Shown one piece after another: positions 5,685-5,703 of a DNA stretch of 5,703 bases (its first letter is position 1; the number at the start of each line of letters is the position of its first letter). The stretch is taken from positions 1 to 5,703 of the forward strand of contig SMXJ01000171.1 in NCBI GenBank assembly GCA_004356305.1, written 5' to 3'. The notes beneath the pieces were generated by a model. The model made no database searches, was not told the DNA's origin, and was given only the letters and a program-made list of their open reading frames with translations. This DNA comes from Bacteroidota bacterium (GTDB lineage: Bacteria > Bacteroidota > Bacteroidia > Flavobacteriales > Flavobacteriaceae). Made by a program: the position numbers and the translations under genes.

Positions 5685-5703
5685 CAGGTCTTGAACAGGA
5701 GAA

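Overview
The window looks like a chromosomal segment from a member of the Bacteroidota, most likely a marine-type Flavobacteriaceae. The reasons are an E1 alpha/beta fused 2-oxoacid dehydrogenase, a moderately AT-rich base composition, A-rich rather than classical Shine-Dalgarno translation starts, and the overall character of the proteins. The genus cannot be fixed from the sequence alone.

Layout: (1) 1-1650, plus strand: the 3' two-thirds of a fused E1alpha-E1beta thiamine-diphosphate 2-oxoacid dehydrogenase, whose 5' end lies outside the window. (2) 1651-1976: a 326-bp intergenic stretch that turns out to be a regulatory leader. It holds a 16-codon open frame, MLHFVLNKNNNNNGTP, with six Asn codons, five of them consecutive. 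This is followed 24 nt later by a strong intrinsic terminator (CCCGTCAG/CTGACGGG plus a T-run) and then about 140 nt of further leader. (3) 1977-3671, plus strand: asnB, a full-length glutamine-hydrolysing asparagine synthetase. (4) 3686-4507 and 4546-5517, both minus strand and convergent with asnB: a two-gene unit transcribed KAS III (FabH-like) first, then a FabI-like short-chain reductase. (5) 5518-5703: an AT-rich upstream region with a candidate Bacteroidetes-type promoter for the fabH-like gene and a small inverted repeat.

The most interesting signal is the leader in front of asnB. An Asn-rich leader peptide, a terminator directly after it and an asparagine synthetase gene after that are the three parts of classical ribosome-mediated transcription attenuation, here apparently sensing charged tRNA-Asn. 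A candidate antiterminator pairing (1780-1788 with 1810-1818) lies where a ribosome at the leader stop codon would mask it and a ribosome stalled on the Asn run would leave it free. This is an inference from sequence and has not been tested.

The minus-strand pair encodes two fatty-acid-synthesis-type enzymes that both depart from the housekeeping consensus. The KAS III keeps Cys-His-Asn but lacks the counterparts of E. coli FabH Arg36 and Arg249. The FabI-like protein keeps Tyr-Tyr-Lys but lacks the AGPIRT-type cofactor/substrate loop. They may form a specialised acyl-chain or secondary-metabolite module rather than the primary FAS II enzymes.
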